DNA from: an uncultured Vicinamibacterales bacterium
GTDB lineage: Bacteria > Acidobacteriota > Vicinamibacteria > Vicinamibacterales > UBA8438
NCBI GenBank assembly: GCA_958295905.1
Contig: OY282382.1
Span: 930,001 to 994,000, forward strand
Length of the DNA stretch: 64,000 nucleotides
Direction: 5' to 3'
The notes beneath the pieces are model-generated. The model saw only the letters and a program-made list of their open reading frames with translations. It had not been told where the DNA came from and searched no databases. The position numbers and the translations under genes were made by a program. Within the stretch, counting starts at the first letter, position 1. Each line of letters begins with the position of its first letter. Below are positions 1 through 8,521 of the stretch, one piece after another.

Positions 1-266
1 GCCGGACCCTGCGGTCGGCGATCGGCCCGGAAACGACCTGTCCCGCGTGCGGGTCGGCCCTCCACACCTGCGCGCAGTGCGCGTCCTTCGACAGCGGCAG
101 CCGTTTCGAGTGCCTCCAGCCGGTGAAGGTCCGCGTATTCCCCAAGGACGCCCGCAACGAGTGCGCCCACTTCGCCCCGCGGGTGACCGTCGAGCGCCGG
201 ACGCGCTCGGAGGCCGCCGCCGGTCCCCGCAGCGCCAAGCAGGCTTTCGAGGATCTCTTCAAGTAG
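1..266 (+). CDS. C-terminal part of a cysteine-rich zinc-ribbon protein (5' end outside window)
   Basis: The frame is open from the window edge to a TAG at 264-266 and gives about 87 residues. It contains CPACG, then CAQC, then a further Cys in FECLQP and another in NECAHF, the Cys pairs expected of a small zinc ribbon, followed by a charged tail ending AFEDLFK. No function can be assigned beyond probable zinc binding. The stop codon is the first three bases of an R2 repeat (TAGGCGTCTG), as also seen at the end of sufB. The N-terminus is missing because the gene begins upstream. Confidence 0.6.
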   Translation, partial: RTLRSAIGPETTCPACGSALHTCAQCASFDSGSRFECLQPVKVRVFPKDARNECAHFAPRVTVERRTRSEAAAGPRSAKQAFEDLFK

Positions 267-340
267 GCGTCTGCGCGGTGGAACGGCGCGGAGTCCGGTA
301 GGATGGTTGGGCGGCCGGCGGCGCCGCGGGGCGTCGATGT
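266..340 (+). repeat. R2 dispersed hairpin element, copy 1 (short)
   Basis: It starts at the stop codon of the preceding gene with GGCGTCTGCGCGGTGGAACG and continues through a GATGGTTGGGCGG block. It matches the elements at 18706, 18808, 20336, 22603, 27926, 37769 and the inverted copies at 31170 and 48314. Confidence 0.6.
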
Positions 341-375
341 CCGGGCCCGGTGAGAGAAGCTGCCATAATTGAGGC

Positions 376-1008
376 ATGGACGCCCGTACCCCGGCCGATC
401 TCGAAGCGGCGCTCGCCGATCTCGCGGCGCCGGTGAAACTCCTGTTCTTCACCCGGACGTTCGGTTGCGACACCTGCGGGTCCGCGCGGCGGATCGTGGA
501 CTCGATCGCGTCGCTGTCCGACCGCGTGACCGTCGAGGAGTTCAACCTGGTGCTCGACAAGGACGAGGTCCGGGACTACGGCATCCGGCGCGCGCCGGCG
601 ATTGCGGTGGTCGGCGAGGCCGATACCGGAATCCGGTTCTACGGCGCGCCCGACGGCCACGAGCTCGTCTCCCTGATCGACGCCATCGCCCTCGTCGCCT
701 CCCGCGACTCCGGTCTGAGCGGCGAGAGCCGCGCCCGGCTGGCGGAAGTGGAGCAGCCGATCGACATCCAGGTCTTCGTCACCCCCACCTGACCCCACTG
801 TCCCCAGGCGGTCAGCTTGGCCCATCGCATGGCTCTCGCCAGTCCCCACGTCACCGCCGCCGCGGTCGCGGCGGTCGAGTATCCGGACCTCGTGCGGCAG
901 TACCGGGTGACCGGGGTGCCGAAGACGGTGATCAACGGCCGCGTCGAGATTCTCGGCGCGGTGCCCGAGGCCGCGTTCGTCAGCCAGGTCGTGGAGTCGG
1001 TGGCATGA
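376..1008 (+). CDS. Putative selenocysteine-containing protein disulfide oxidoreductase (two glutaredoxin-like modules)
   Basis: The frame runs 210 residues from ATG 376 to TGA 1006-1008, with an internal in-frame TGA at 790-792 (residue 139). Module 1 has a CDTC redox motif (residues about 34-37). Module 2 reads VFVTPT-U-PHC, so the TGA replaces the first Cys of a CxxC site, and the rest of the thioredoxin fold follows in frame, including VPKTVING with the cis-proline. This two-module layout is that of the protein disulfide oxidoreductase family, a thiol-disulfide exchanger. A 6-bp hairpin with loop GGUCA lies 17 nt after the UGA, as in bacterial SECIS elements. The stop overlaps the start of the M61 gene (GCATGA), so the two are probably cotranscribed. 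The alternative is a nonsense mutation or sequencing error; the hairpin and UxxC position argue against it. Confidence 0.8.
790..820 (+). promoter_or_regulatory. UGA codon plus SECIS-like hairpin
   Basis: TGA occupies 790-792. The stem CCAGGC (804-809) pairs with GCTTGG (815-820), with one G-U pair, closing the loop GGTCA at 810-814. The loop begins 17 nt after the UGA. In E. coli fdhF the SelB-binding hairpin also presents GGUC in its apical loop at about this distance. No U bulge below the loop is evident. Confidence 0.7.
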
Positions 1009-2942
1009 CGGTGCGGGGCGGCGGGATCGCCGCGTTGCGGGTGGCCGGGCTGGTCGCTCTGGGACTTGCGGCGGCTTGGTTCATGCCGCGGGCCGGGGGG
1101 CAGACCGGCGTCGACGGCGGCGGGCCGTCCGTCGCCTACGAGCTGCGCTTTCCCGAGCCGGAGCATCGCTGGATGGAGGTCGCGGTGACGGCGGCCGGCC
1201 TCCCGCCCGCGCCGTTGAGCATGCGGATGAGCACCGCCTCGCCGGGGCGCTACGCGAGACATGATTTCGCGAAGAACGTGTTCGAGGTGCGGGCGTTCGA
1301 CGGCGCCGGCAACATCCTCGCCCCGGTCCGGTCCGCGATGGCGCGCTGGGACGTGGCCGGCCATGACGGGACGGTGCGGTTCGTCTACCGCGTGTACGGC
1401 GACCGGGTGGACGGCACGTATCTCGCGATCGACGATTCCCATGCGCACCTCAACATGCCCGCCGCCCTGATGTGGGGATCCGGGCTGGAGCAGCGGCCGG
1501 CCACCGTCCGGTTCGAGCCCCCGCCGGACAGCGGCTGGAGGGTGGCCACGCAGCTCTATCCGTCGGACGACCCGTTCGTCTACACCGCGCCGAACCTGCC
1601 GTATCTGCTCGACAGTCCGGCCGAGCTGAGCCGCTTCGCGGAGCGGTCGTTCACCGTCGCAGACCCCGCCGATGCCGGCCACCGGCCGGTGTTCCGGATT
1701 GCGATGCACCACGGCGGGGGCGATCGCGAGCTCGACCGGTACGCGCAGGACGTCGAACGGATAGTGCGCGAGATGGTGCGCGTGTTCGGCGAGTTCCCGC
1801 GGTTCGAGACCGGCCGCTACACGTTCATCGCCGACTATCTGCCGGCCGCCTCGGGCGACGCCATGGAGCACCGGAACAGCACCGTGCTGAGCGCGCCGGC
1901 GACGTTGCGGGCCCAGCGGCGGCGCCTGCTGGGTTCGGTGTCGCACGAGTTCTTCCACGTCTGGAACGTGGAACGGATTCGCCCCCGGTCGCTCGAGCCG
2001 TTCGACTTCGAGGACGTCAATCCGTCCGGCGAGCTGTGGCTGGCCGAGGGCTTCACCAACTACTACGGGGCGCTGATTCTGCAGCGGGCGGGGCTGGCCG
2101 CGCTGCCGGAGACCCTCGCCCGGTTCGCGTCGGCCATCGACACCGTCGAGCGCGGTCCGGGCCGGCGGTTCCGGTCGGCGGCGGACATGAGCCGTCTCGC
2201 CCCGTTCACCGACGCGGCGCGCGCCATCGACCGCACCAACTGGGGCAACTTTTTCATCTCCTACTACACGTGGGGCGAGACGCTCGGGTTGGGCCTCGAC
2301 CTGCTGCTGCGCACCCGCGCCGCCGACGGCATCGGACGCGCCGCCACCCTGGACGACTACATGCAGCTGCTCTGGCAACGGTTCGGGCGGGGCGGCGCCA
2401 CGGTCCCCGGGGTGGTGGACCGGCCCTATACGGCGGCCGACGCTCGGGCCGCGCTGGGCGATCTGACGGGAGACGAGACCTTCGCGGCCGAGTTCTTCGA
2501 CCGCTACGTCGACGGGCGCGAGGTGATCGACTTCGCCCCGCTCCTCGAATACGCGGGGCTGGTGCTGCGGCCGCGGACGCCCGGCCGCGGCTGGCTCGGC
2601 GCACCGGCGTTGCGGTTCGAGCGCGGCGGGGCGCGGGTCGTCGCCCCGGTGCCCTTCGGGACGCCGCTCTACGATGCGGGGGTGGCGCGGGACGACCTGG
2701 TCGTCGCGATCGACGGCCGCAGCCTGTCGTCGTCGGCCGAACTCGACCGCCTGCTCCGCGATCTCGGCGATCGAGGGCAGGTGACGGTTCGCTACGAGCG
2801 GCGCGGCGCGCCGATGACGGCCAGCCTGGCGGTCGTGGCCGATCCCGCCCGCGAGCTGGTGTCCCTCGAGCAGCTCGGCCGGCGTCCGACCCCGGCCCAG
2901 AGCCGATTCCGCGCGGCGTGGCTGGGCTCGAGGATGCCATGA
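1005..2942 (+). CDS. M61 family metallopeptidase (glycyl aminopeptidase type) with C-terminal PDZ domain
   Basis: The product has 645 residues. A hydrophobic segment (about residues 7-25, [16 protein letters not shown]) looks like an export signal or anchor. The peptidase core has HEFFH (His314, Glu315, His318) followed by WNVERIRP, and the third zinc ligand Glu348 in [12 protein letters not shown], the standard M61 signature. The last ~110 residues form a PDZ domain ([20 protein letters not shown]). It should cleave N-terminal residues in the periplasm. ATG 1005 overlaps the end of the oxidoreductase gene, and its TGA overlaps the ATG of the downstream ATPase gene, so the three form a tight operon. 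The long open frame upstream of 1005 is antisense-free shadow of the oxidoreductase and is not part of it. Confidence 0.9.
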   Translation: MTVRGGGIAALRVAGLVALGLAAAWFMPRAGGQTGVDGGGPSVAYELRFPEPEHRWMEVAVTAAGLPPAPLSMRMSTASPGRYARHDFAKNVFEVRAFDGAGNILAPVRSAMARWDVAGHDGTVRFVYRVYGDRVDGTYLAIDDSHAHLNMPAALMWGSGLEQRPATVRFEPPPDSGWRVATQLYPSDDPFVYTAPNLPYLLDSPAELSRFAERSFTVADPADAGHRPVFRIAMHHGGGDRELDRYAQDVERIVREMVRVFGEFPRFETGRYTFIADYLPAASGDAMEHRNSTVLSAPATLRAQRRRLLGSVSHEFFHVWNVERIRPRSLEPFDFEDVNPSGELWLAEGFTNYYGALILQRAGLAALPETLARFASAIDTVERGPGRRFRSAADMSRLAPFTDAARAIDRTNWGNFFISYYTWGETLGLGLDLLLRTRAADGIGRAATLDDYMQLLWQRFGRGGATVPGVVDRPYTAADARAALGDLTGDETFAAEFFDRYVDGREVIDFAPLLEYAGLVLRPRTPGRGWLGAPALRFERGGARVVAPVPFGTPLYDAGVARDDLVVAIDGRSLSSSAELDRLLRDLGDRGQVTVRYERRGAPMTASLAVVADPARELVSLEQLGRRPTPAQSRFRAAWLGSRMP

Positions 2943-5869
2943 AGGACGATGTCCGGGATCCGGTCTGCGGCATGCGGGTGGACCCGGCCCGGAGCCGGTT
3001 CAGCCAAGAGCATGACGGACGCCGGTACTATTTCTGCTGCGGCGGGTGCCATGCCGCTTTCACGGCGGACCCGACCCGGTTCGTGGCTGCCGCCCCCGCC
3101 GCCGAGGCGGCCGGGGACCTTCCCGAGACGGTGATCGATCCGGTGTGCGGGATGTCGGTGGACCCCGCCGGCGCCGCTCATTCCCACCCTCATCACGGGC
3201 AGACCTACTACTTCTGCGGTGCCGGCTGCCTGGCGAAGTTCGAAGCGGACCCGGACCGCTTCTTGGCGCCCGCCGCCCCCGTTGACGCGGCCGGGGACGT
3301 TCCCGAGATGGTGATCGACCCGGTGTGCGGGATGTCGGTGGACCCCGCCGGCGCCGCTCATTCCCACCCTCATCACGGGCAGACCTACTACTTCTGCGGT
3401 GCCGGCTGCCTGGCGAAGTTCGAAGCGGACCCGGACCGCTTCTTGGCGTCCGCCGCCGGTGGCTCGGCCGGGCCGGACGACGGGGGCGCCGCGGAGACCG
3501 GGGGGGCGGAGACCTGGTTCTCGTGCCCCATGGACCCCGAAGTGCGCGAGCTCGGGCCGGGGGTGTGCCCGAAGTGCGGGATGGCTCTCGATGCCGAGGT
3601 CGCGGCGGACGTCCTGCAGTCCGCCGTCGAATACACGTGCCCGATGCACCCCGAGGTCGTGCGCGACGAGCCGGGAAGCTGTCCGTCGTGCGGCATGGCC
3701 CTCGAGCCGCGGACGGTGGTTCCCGATGCCGCCAATCCCGAGCTGGAGGACATGACGCGGCGGTTCCGGCGGGCGGCCCTCGTCGGGGCGCCGGTTTTCG
3801 CGCTGGCGATGGGCGAGATGCTGTTCGGCGAGCGGGTCCAGATGGCCGTCGGCCGCGCCACGTCGAACTGGGTGCAGCTCGCGTGCGCGACCCCCGTGGT
3901 CTGGTGGGCGGGCTGGCCGTTCTTCGCACGCGCCTGGGCGTCGATCGTCAACCGCAGCCCGAACATGTTCACCCTCATCGCGCTCGGCGTGGGGGCGGCC
4001 TACGTCTACAGCGTCGCCGCGACCGTCGCTCCGGGCCTGTTCCCCGGCGGTTTCCGGATGGCGGACGGCGTCGAGCCCTACTTCGACACCGCGGTCGTCA
4101 TCGTCGTGCTGGTGCTGCTGGGGCAGGTCCTCGAGCTGCGGGCGCGCGGCCGGACCGGGGCGGCGCTGCGGGCGCTGCTGGGCCTGGCCCCGGCCACCGC
4201 CCGCCGGGTCTCCGGCGATCCCGGCGGGGCCGGCCATCGGGAAACGGACGTGCCGCTGGCCGCGGTCGAGGTCGGCGACCTCCTGCGGGTCCGCCCCGGT
4301 GAACGGGTGCCGGTCGACGGGGTCGTGGTCGAGGGCGCCAGCGCCGTCGACGAATCGATGATCACCGGCGAGCCGCTACCCGTGGAGAAGCGGCCGGGCG
4401 CGCGCATCGTCGGGGCGACCCTCAACGGGACCGGCGCGCTGCTCATGCGGGCCGAGCGCGTCGGGACCGAGACGCTGCTGGCGCAGATCGTCACCATGGT
4501 CGGCGAGGCCCAGCGCAGCCGCGCGCCGATCCAGCGCCTGGCGGACCGGGTCGCCTCGGTCTTTGTGCCCGCGGTGGTGGCGGTCGCGGGGCTCGCCTTC
4601 GCCGCCTGGTGGGTCTGGGGCCCCGAGCCGCGGCTCGCCCTGGCCCTCGTCAGCAGTGTCGCGGTCCTCGTCATCGCCTGTCCGTGCGCCCTCGGGCTCG
4701 CGACCCCGATGGCGGTCATGGTCGGCACCGGCCGGGGCGCGGGCGCCGGCGTCCTCATCAGAAACGCCGAGGCGCTGGAGACCCTCGAGCGGGTGGACAC
4801 CCTCATCGTCGACAAGACCGGCACCCTGACGGAGGGCCGCCCCGACGTGGCGGTGGTGATCTCCGCCGATTCCGGCATGGCCGCCGGCGCCGGCGGAGGC
4901 GCGGGCGGCCCCGCGGCGGCGAGCCGCCCCGCCCGCCCTGGTATGGCCGCCGGACGTCCCGAGCCGGCGACGGTCCTCCCCCCCGCCGACAGCGCGGGCG
5001 GGGCCGAATTGCTGCGGATGGCGGCGGCCCTGGAGCGCGGCAGCGAGCACCCCCTGGCCGACGCGATCGTTCGGGCCGCCGGCGGTCGGGGCCTGACCGT
5101 GCCCCCGGCCGCCGACTTCCGGGCCGAGATCGGACGCGGGGTCCGCGGAACCGTCGAGGGACGGGACGTGATTCTCGGCACCCCGGAGCTGCTCGAAGCG
5201 GCCGGCGTCGACACCGCGCCGCTCGCCGACCGCGCCGACGCCCTCCGCCGCGAAGGTCAGACGGTGGTGTTCGTCGCCGTCGGGAACGGACTGGCGGGCC
5301 TGATCGGGGTCGCCGACCCGGTGAAGGCGACGACGCCCGAAGCGGTGCGGCAGCTCCGCGGGGCGGGGCTGGACCTCGTCATGGTCACCGGCGACAACCC
5401 GGTGACGGCCGAGGCGGTGGCGGGCCGGCTCGGCATCCGCGAGGTCGTCGCCGGCGTCCTCCCGGCCGACAAGCGGCGCATCGTGGCCGAGCGCCAGGCG
5501 GCGGGCCGGGTGGTGGCGATGGCCGGCGACGGCATCAACGACGCGCCGGCCCTGGCGGAGGCGGCGGTGGGCATCGCCATGGGCACGGGGACCGACGTGG
5601 CGATGGAGAGCGCCGGCATCACCCTCGTGCGCGGCGACCTCCGCGCCATCGCCCAGGCGCGTCGGTTGAGCCGCGCCACCATGCGCAACATCCGCCAGAA
5701 CCTGTTCCTCGCCTTCGTCTACAACACCATCGGCGTGCCCGTCGCGGCGGGGCTGCTCTACCCCTTCTTCGGCCTCCTCATCAGCCCCATCTGGGCCAGC
5801 GCCGCCATGACCCTCAGCTCGCTGTCGGTCATCGCCAACGCGCTGCGGCTCCGCCGCGTCGAGCTGTAG
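2939..5869 (+). CDS. Heavy-metal (copper-type) P1B ATPase with three YHS and two CPM-type metal-binding domains
   Basis: The 976-residue product should pump Cu+ (or a similar soft metal) across the inner membrane. The N-terminus carries three YHS domains (DPVCGM, then YYFC), the last two nearly identical, and two CPM(D/H)PEV...CPKCGM/CPSCGM domains. No classical CxxC HMA domain is present. The P-type core follows: TGEPLP, the CPC metal site (Cys581) in [14 protein letters not shown], the phosphorylated Asp625 in [23 protein letters not shown] and [11 protein letters not shown] Gly/Ala/Pro-rich insert lies between DKTGT and the nucleotide-binding domain. ATG 2939 overlaps the M61 stop. CPC in the sixth membrane segment is typical of Cu+ pumps; substrate is inferred. 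Confidence 0.93.
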   Translation: MKDDVRDPVCGMRVDPARSRFSQEHDGRRYYFCCGGCHAAFTADPTRFVAAAPAAEAAGDLPETVIDPVCGMSVDPAGAAHSHPHHGQTYYFCGAGCLAKFEADPDRFLAPAAPVDAAGDVPEMVIDPVCGMSVDPAGAAHSHPHHGQTYYFCGAGCLAKFEADPDRFLASAAGGSAGPDDGGAAETGGAETWFSCPMDPEVRELGPGVCPKCGMALDAEVAADVLQSAVEYTCPMHPEVVRDEPGSCPSCGMALEPRTVVPDAANPELEDMTRRFRRAALVGAPVFALAMGEMLFGERVQMAVGRATSNWVQLACATPVVWWAGWPFFARAWASIVNRSPNMFTLIALGVGAAYVYSVAATVAPGLFPGGFRMADGVEPYFDTAVVIVVLVLLGQVLELRARGRTGAALRALLGLAPATARRVSGDPGGAGHRETDVPLAAVEVGDLLRVRPGERVPVDGVVVEGASAVDESMITGEPLPVEKRPGARIVGATLNGTGALLMRAERVGTETLLAQIVTMVGEAQRSRAPIQRLADRVASVFVPAVVAVAGLAFAAWWVWGPEPRLALALVSSVAVLVIACPCALGLATPMAVMVGTGRGAGAGVLIRNAEALETLERVDTLIVDKTGTLTEGRPDVAVVISADSGMAAGAGGGAGGPAAASRPARPGMAAGRPEPATVLPPADSAGGAELLRMAAALERGSEHPLADAIVRAAGGRGLTVPPAADFRAEIGRGVRGTVEGRDVILGTPELLEAAGVDTAPLADRADALRREGQTVVFVAVGNGLAGLIGVADPVKATTPEAVRQLRGAGLDLVMVTGDNPVTAEAVAGRLGIREVVAGVLPADKRRIVAERQAAGRVVAMAGDGINDAPALAEAAVGIAMGTGTDVAMESAGITLVRGDLRAIAQARRLSRATMRNIRQNLFLAFVYNTIGVPVAAGLLYPFFGLLISPIWASAAMTLSSLSVIANALRLRRVEL
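3107..3448 (+). repeat. Near-identical tandem duplication of a YHS domain (180-bp period)
   Basis: Bases 3107-3268 recur at 3287-3448 with about three mismatches over 162 bp. Each unit codes for one YHS domain, so the gene has recently gained a domain by in-frame duplication. The first YHS unit (about 2950-3090) is clearly diverged. Confidence 0.9.
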
Positions 5870-5902
5870 GAGCCGGACCGCTCGTATGGTCTCCTGACCA
5901 GT

Positions 5903-6218
5903 GTGACCACCCGGCGACGTTCGACCTTGGCGGCGGCGCTGGTTGCCTTGGCGGTGGCCATCGCGCCGGCACTGATGCCGGCGGCACCCGCCTACACGAC
6001 GCGGAGGCGGTCCGACCGGACGCATCGGCCGCGCGGTTCATCCTGCCGGACTGGGCGACGGCGGTATCGATCCGCTCGGCGACAACCTGATTCCGCCGGC
6101 GGGCCATGGAGCAACCGCGGGAGTTGTCGGGATTGGATTGGTGTTGGCGTTACCCATCGGCGGCGGCACGCCGGCCGTTCCAAGATCCACGCCCGTTCAA
6201 GGAGTCAGGTCCGTCGTG
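5903..6218 (+). pseudogene. Decayed secreted-protein gene (signal peptide followed by frame breaks)
   Basis: From ATG 5903 a signal peptide-like start is readable (MTTRRRSTLAAALVALAVAI, ending near APAY). After it the sensible-looking sequence moves between frames: DAEAVRPDASAARFILPDW in one and DPLGDNLIPPAGHGATAG then GVVGIGLVLALPIGGG in another. No single frame gives a plausible mature protein. I read it as a gene broken by small indels; its family is not recognised. The whole interpretation rests on composition and could be wrong. Confidence 0.3.
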
Positions 6219-6762
6219 ATGTCGGCGCACACCAAGAGGCTGGTGATCCTGTTCGCGACGTGGTTCGTCCCCCCTGACGGCGCTGGATCTGGGGATCACG
6301 TGGTACGGTGAGCACTACGTCAGTTCGCCCGATAGACGGTGTTGTCATGAAATGAATCCTTTTACTGACTTCTCGTCGATTCCGGCGTATGTGGGGCCGG
6401 AGATCGTGGCTTTGATCGTCGTCGGAGCTATGGTTGCGGCGGGGGGGTGGTTGCGGGTGCGCGCGCTGACGAGAGAAGGCGTACGGATCGGGGATCTGCG
6501 CGGCCTCGCATTCCTGGCTTTCGGGAGACGATACAATGCGAAAGCAGGGTGGATTTCGCAGTTCTTGATCATCATACCCATGACGATCGCGGTCGGGCGT
6601 ATCTACCCCGTGATTAACAACCTCATGTTCCTCGCAATCGACTGGGGGCCTACGCTGTTGCTCACGGGACTGGTTTCACTGCTTATCGAAGCATTCCTCG
6701 TGGGTTCGTTCGCCTTCCTGTTCATGCATTATCTGATACACCGACATACGCTGGTCAGTTGA
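6219..6762 (+). pseudogene. Small membrane protein interrupted by a frameshift in a run of six C (DUF5658-like)
   Basis: ATG 6219 lies behind an AAGGAG at about 6199 and begins MSAHTKRLVILFATWFV. At a CCCCCC run (6269-6274) the frame must shift for the sequence to continue as PLTALDLGITWYGEHYV and on into the intact segment from ATG 6352. That segment has three or four hydrophobic helices (EIVALIVVGAMVAAGG, SQFLIIIPMTIAVG, SLLIEAFLVGSFAFLFMHYL). The LDLGIT...EMNPF pattern at the break resembles the D...T/E-x-NP layout of DUF5658 proteins. If the shift is a sequencing or assembly error the gene is intact; otherwise only the 136-residue product from 6352 is made. Base composition is less GC-rich than in neighbours, suggesting transfer. 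Confidence 0.45.
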
Positions 6763-6798
6763 AGTGGTCGACGAACGTCTGCCCGACGCGCGGCAGCG

Positions 6799-7386
6799 TC
6801 ACGCGCCGAAAATATCGTCCACCGCGAGACCGAGATCCGGAACGCGGGAGGCGGCCATCCGCTCGCCTCGCCGTCGGACCTGCTGCCGCGCGTATCCCTC
6901 CGGGCCGGGATCGGTGCACACCGTGACCGCGCCGGCTTCGACGTCGACCAGCCACGTCTCCGGAATGCCGGCCGCGGCGTACCGCGGCACTTTCTCCGCC
7001 CGGTCGTAGCGGAGGGAGGAATCGGCCACCTCGACGACGAGGAGGACGTCGCCGGGCTCGGGATGGCGATCGGCGTAGAAGTTCTCCCGGCGCCGGGCCA
7101 CCACGAGATCGGGTTGTGGCTCGGTGTGCCGGTCCAGGCGAATCGGATTCTGGACGATCACGTTCGCCCTGCCGGAAAGCCGCATGACCATCAGCTCCGT
7201 CAGGCGGTTCACCACCCCCGCATGGGGCGACCCTATCGGCGTCATTTCCCGGATCTCTCCGTCGATGAGCTCCACGCGATCGTCCTCGGTGAAGACTCCG
7301 GCTTCACCCATGCGCGCGAACTCGTCGACGTCGAATCGGTACCGCTGGACCTCCGCCCCGCAGTTCCGGTCTGCCGTTACGGCCAT
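6799..7386 (-). CDS. Uma2 family (DUF820) putative restriction endonuclease-fold protein
   Basis: The 195-residue product shows the Uma2 pattern: DRVELIDGEI near the N-terminus, SPHAGVVNRL, QPDLVVAR and LLVVEVADSS, the latter two carrying the Asp and Glu of the PD-(D/E)XK core, then YAAAGIPETWLVD. The cellular role of Uma2 proteins is not established; they are common in multiple copies in cyanobacteria and acidobacteria. ATG 7386 has GGAGCG just upstream. It is the second of two Uma2 genes in tandem on this strand and converges on the membrane protein ending at 6762. Confidence 0.85.
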   Translation of the reverse strand: MAVTADRNCGAEVQRYRFDVDEFARMGEAGVFTEDDRVELIDGEIREMTPIGSPHAGVVNRLTELMVMRLSGRANVIVQNPIRLDRHTEPQPDLVVARRRENFYADRHPEPGDVLLVVEVADSSLRYDRAEKVPRYAAAGIPETWLVDVEAGAVTVCTDPGPEGYARQQVRRRGERMAASRVPDLGLAVDDIFGA

Positions 7387-7429
7387 GGTGCGCTCCTGTC
7401 GAGTGCCGATCCGGTGCCGCGCTGGTTTT

Positions 7430-7978
7430 TCAAGACGAGAAGAAGTCGTCCACGTTGAGCTCCAAGCCGGCGAGCAGCGGCGAGCGCACCGTCTGCTCCC
7501 GGCCGAAGGTGTGGGTGACCGCGAGCACGCCGGCGCGCTGGCGATGAATCCAGACGGTCTCGGCCGCCGGATCGACCAGCCAGTACTCCGCCACGCCGTG
7601 TCTGCCGTAGAGCGCACGCTTGTAGCCCCGGTCCCGGTCAGGAGACAGTATCTCGACCACCAGATCGGGCGCACCCCGAACATTGTCGCCGCCGCTCAGC
7701 AGATGCCCGCGTTCCCGGGAGACGAACAGCAGGTCCGGTTGCACGACGTCGGTGTCGGACAGCACCACGTCGCAGGGGGCGAAGAAGAACTTCCCCAGCG
7801 CTCGTTCCTCGATGAACTGAGCCAGCCTTCGCCCCAGGCGGGACCGCACGTCCTGGTGCTTCAGGTTCGGCGCGGGAGCCATGACCAGATCTCCGTCCAG
7901 CAGCTCGTAGCGCTTGTCCGGCGGTGCGGTGCGGTAGTCCTCGTAGGTGAACTTGAAGACGGGTTGCGCCGTGGCCAC
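7430..7978 (-). CDS. Uma2 family (DUF820) protein, second copy
   Basis: The 182-residue product starts MATAQPVFKFTYEDYRTAP and has the family motifs KRYELLDGDLVMAP, HQDVRSRLGRRL, VVQPDLLFVSRER, APDLVVEILSPDR and GVAEYWLVDP. The D...E.L core fits a PD-(D/E)XK nuclease fold. It is clearly diverged from the copy at 6799-7386, so this is an old pair rather than a fresh duplication. ATG 7978 follows a GGGAGCACCCC stretch. Confidence 0.85.
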   Translation of the reverse strand: MATAQPVFKFTYEDYRTAPPDKRYELLDGDLVMAPAPNLKHQDVRSRLGRRLAQFIEERALGKFFFAPCDVVLSDTDVVQPDLLFVSRERGHLLSGGDNVRGAPDLVVEILSPDRDRGYKRALYGRHGVAEYWLVDPAAETVWIHRQRAGVLAVTHTFGREQTVRSPLLAGLELNVDDFFSS

Positions 7979-8031
7979 GTGGGGTGCTCCCCTCTTGTTC
8001 GCCGCTGATCGTGACGACCATCATAGCGAGT

Positions 8032-8094
8032 CTGGAGAAGATCCGCGCCTACCAAGTCTACCTGACCAACGAACGCCGCCTTGCGCCGAGCTCG
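8032..8094 (+). pseudogene. Fragment of a tyrosine recombinase (integrase N-terminal core-binding region)
   Basis: One frame reads LEKIRAYQVYLTNERRLAPS, which closely resembles the start of the SAM-like DNA-binding domain of phage-type integrases. The similarity stops after about 21 residues. Nothing of the catalytic domain is present nearby. It is a likely scar of a mobile element between the Uma2 genes and the next operon. Confidence 0.45.
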
Positions 8095-8110
8095 CTGCCC
8101 GGCGCCGGAC

Positions 8111-8521
8111 TCAGGCTTCCCACCGGCCGCCGCGGCCCCGCCGGACCTCGACCACCATCGAGCCCTGCGATCGGGGCCGCGTGCCGGTCAGACCCCCGAT
8201 GAACCACGAGACGAGTCCCACCGCCGCCGCCCCGAACACGGCCGAGAAGAACGACGCAACGCTGAACCCGGGGACGAGGAAAGCGGCGAGAGCGAACGCG
8301 ATACCGTTGACGATGAAGTAGAAGAGCCCCAGCGTCAGCAGCGTGAACGGCAGCGTCAGCAGGACCAGCAACGGCCGCACGATGGCGTTCACGAAGCCGA
8401 GGACGAGCCCCGCCAGGGCCAGCGAGAACAGGCCGTCGACCCGGACGCCGGGGAGGATCCACGCCGTCACCCCGAGGGCGACGGCGGTCGTCAGCCAGTG
8501 CGCGAGGAACAAGGTGCTCAT
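8111..8521 (-). CDS. Phage holin family 4 / YvlD-type membrane protein
   Basis: The 136-residue product has three to four hydrophobic helices: STLFLAHWLTTAVALGVTAW, FSLALAGLVLGFVNAIVRPL, LLTLPFTLLTLGLFYFIVNG and VASFFSAVFGAAAVGLVSWF. NAIVRPLL and LPFTLLTLGLFYFIVN are the hallmarks of PF04020 (YvlD). Function is unknown; YvlD homologues are linked to envelope stress. The start ATG overlaps the stop of the FAD oxidase gene upstream, so it is translationally coupled to it. Confidence 0.88.
   Translation of the reverse strand: MSTLFLAHWLTTAVALGVTAWILPGVRVDGLFSLALAGLVLGFVNAIVRPLLVLLTLPFTLLTLGLFYFIVNGIAFALAAFLVPGFSVASFFSAVFGAAAVGLVSWFIGGLTGTRPRSQGSMVVEVRRGRGGRWEA

Noticed and set aside
790-792. 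Reading the TGA as an ordinary stop with two separate small genes
   Set aside because: The second half has no ribosome-binding site of its own before 817, keeps the same frame, and starts in the middle of the active-site motif, so a single gene with recoding fits better.
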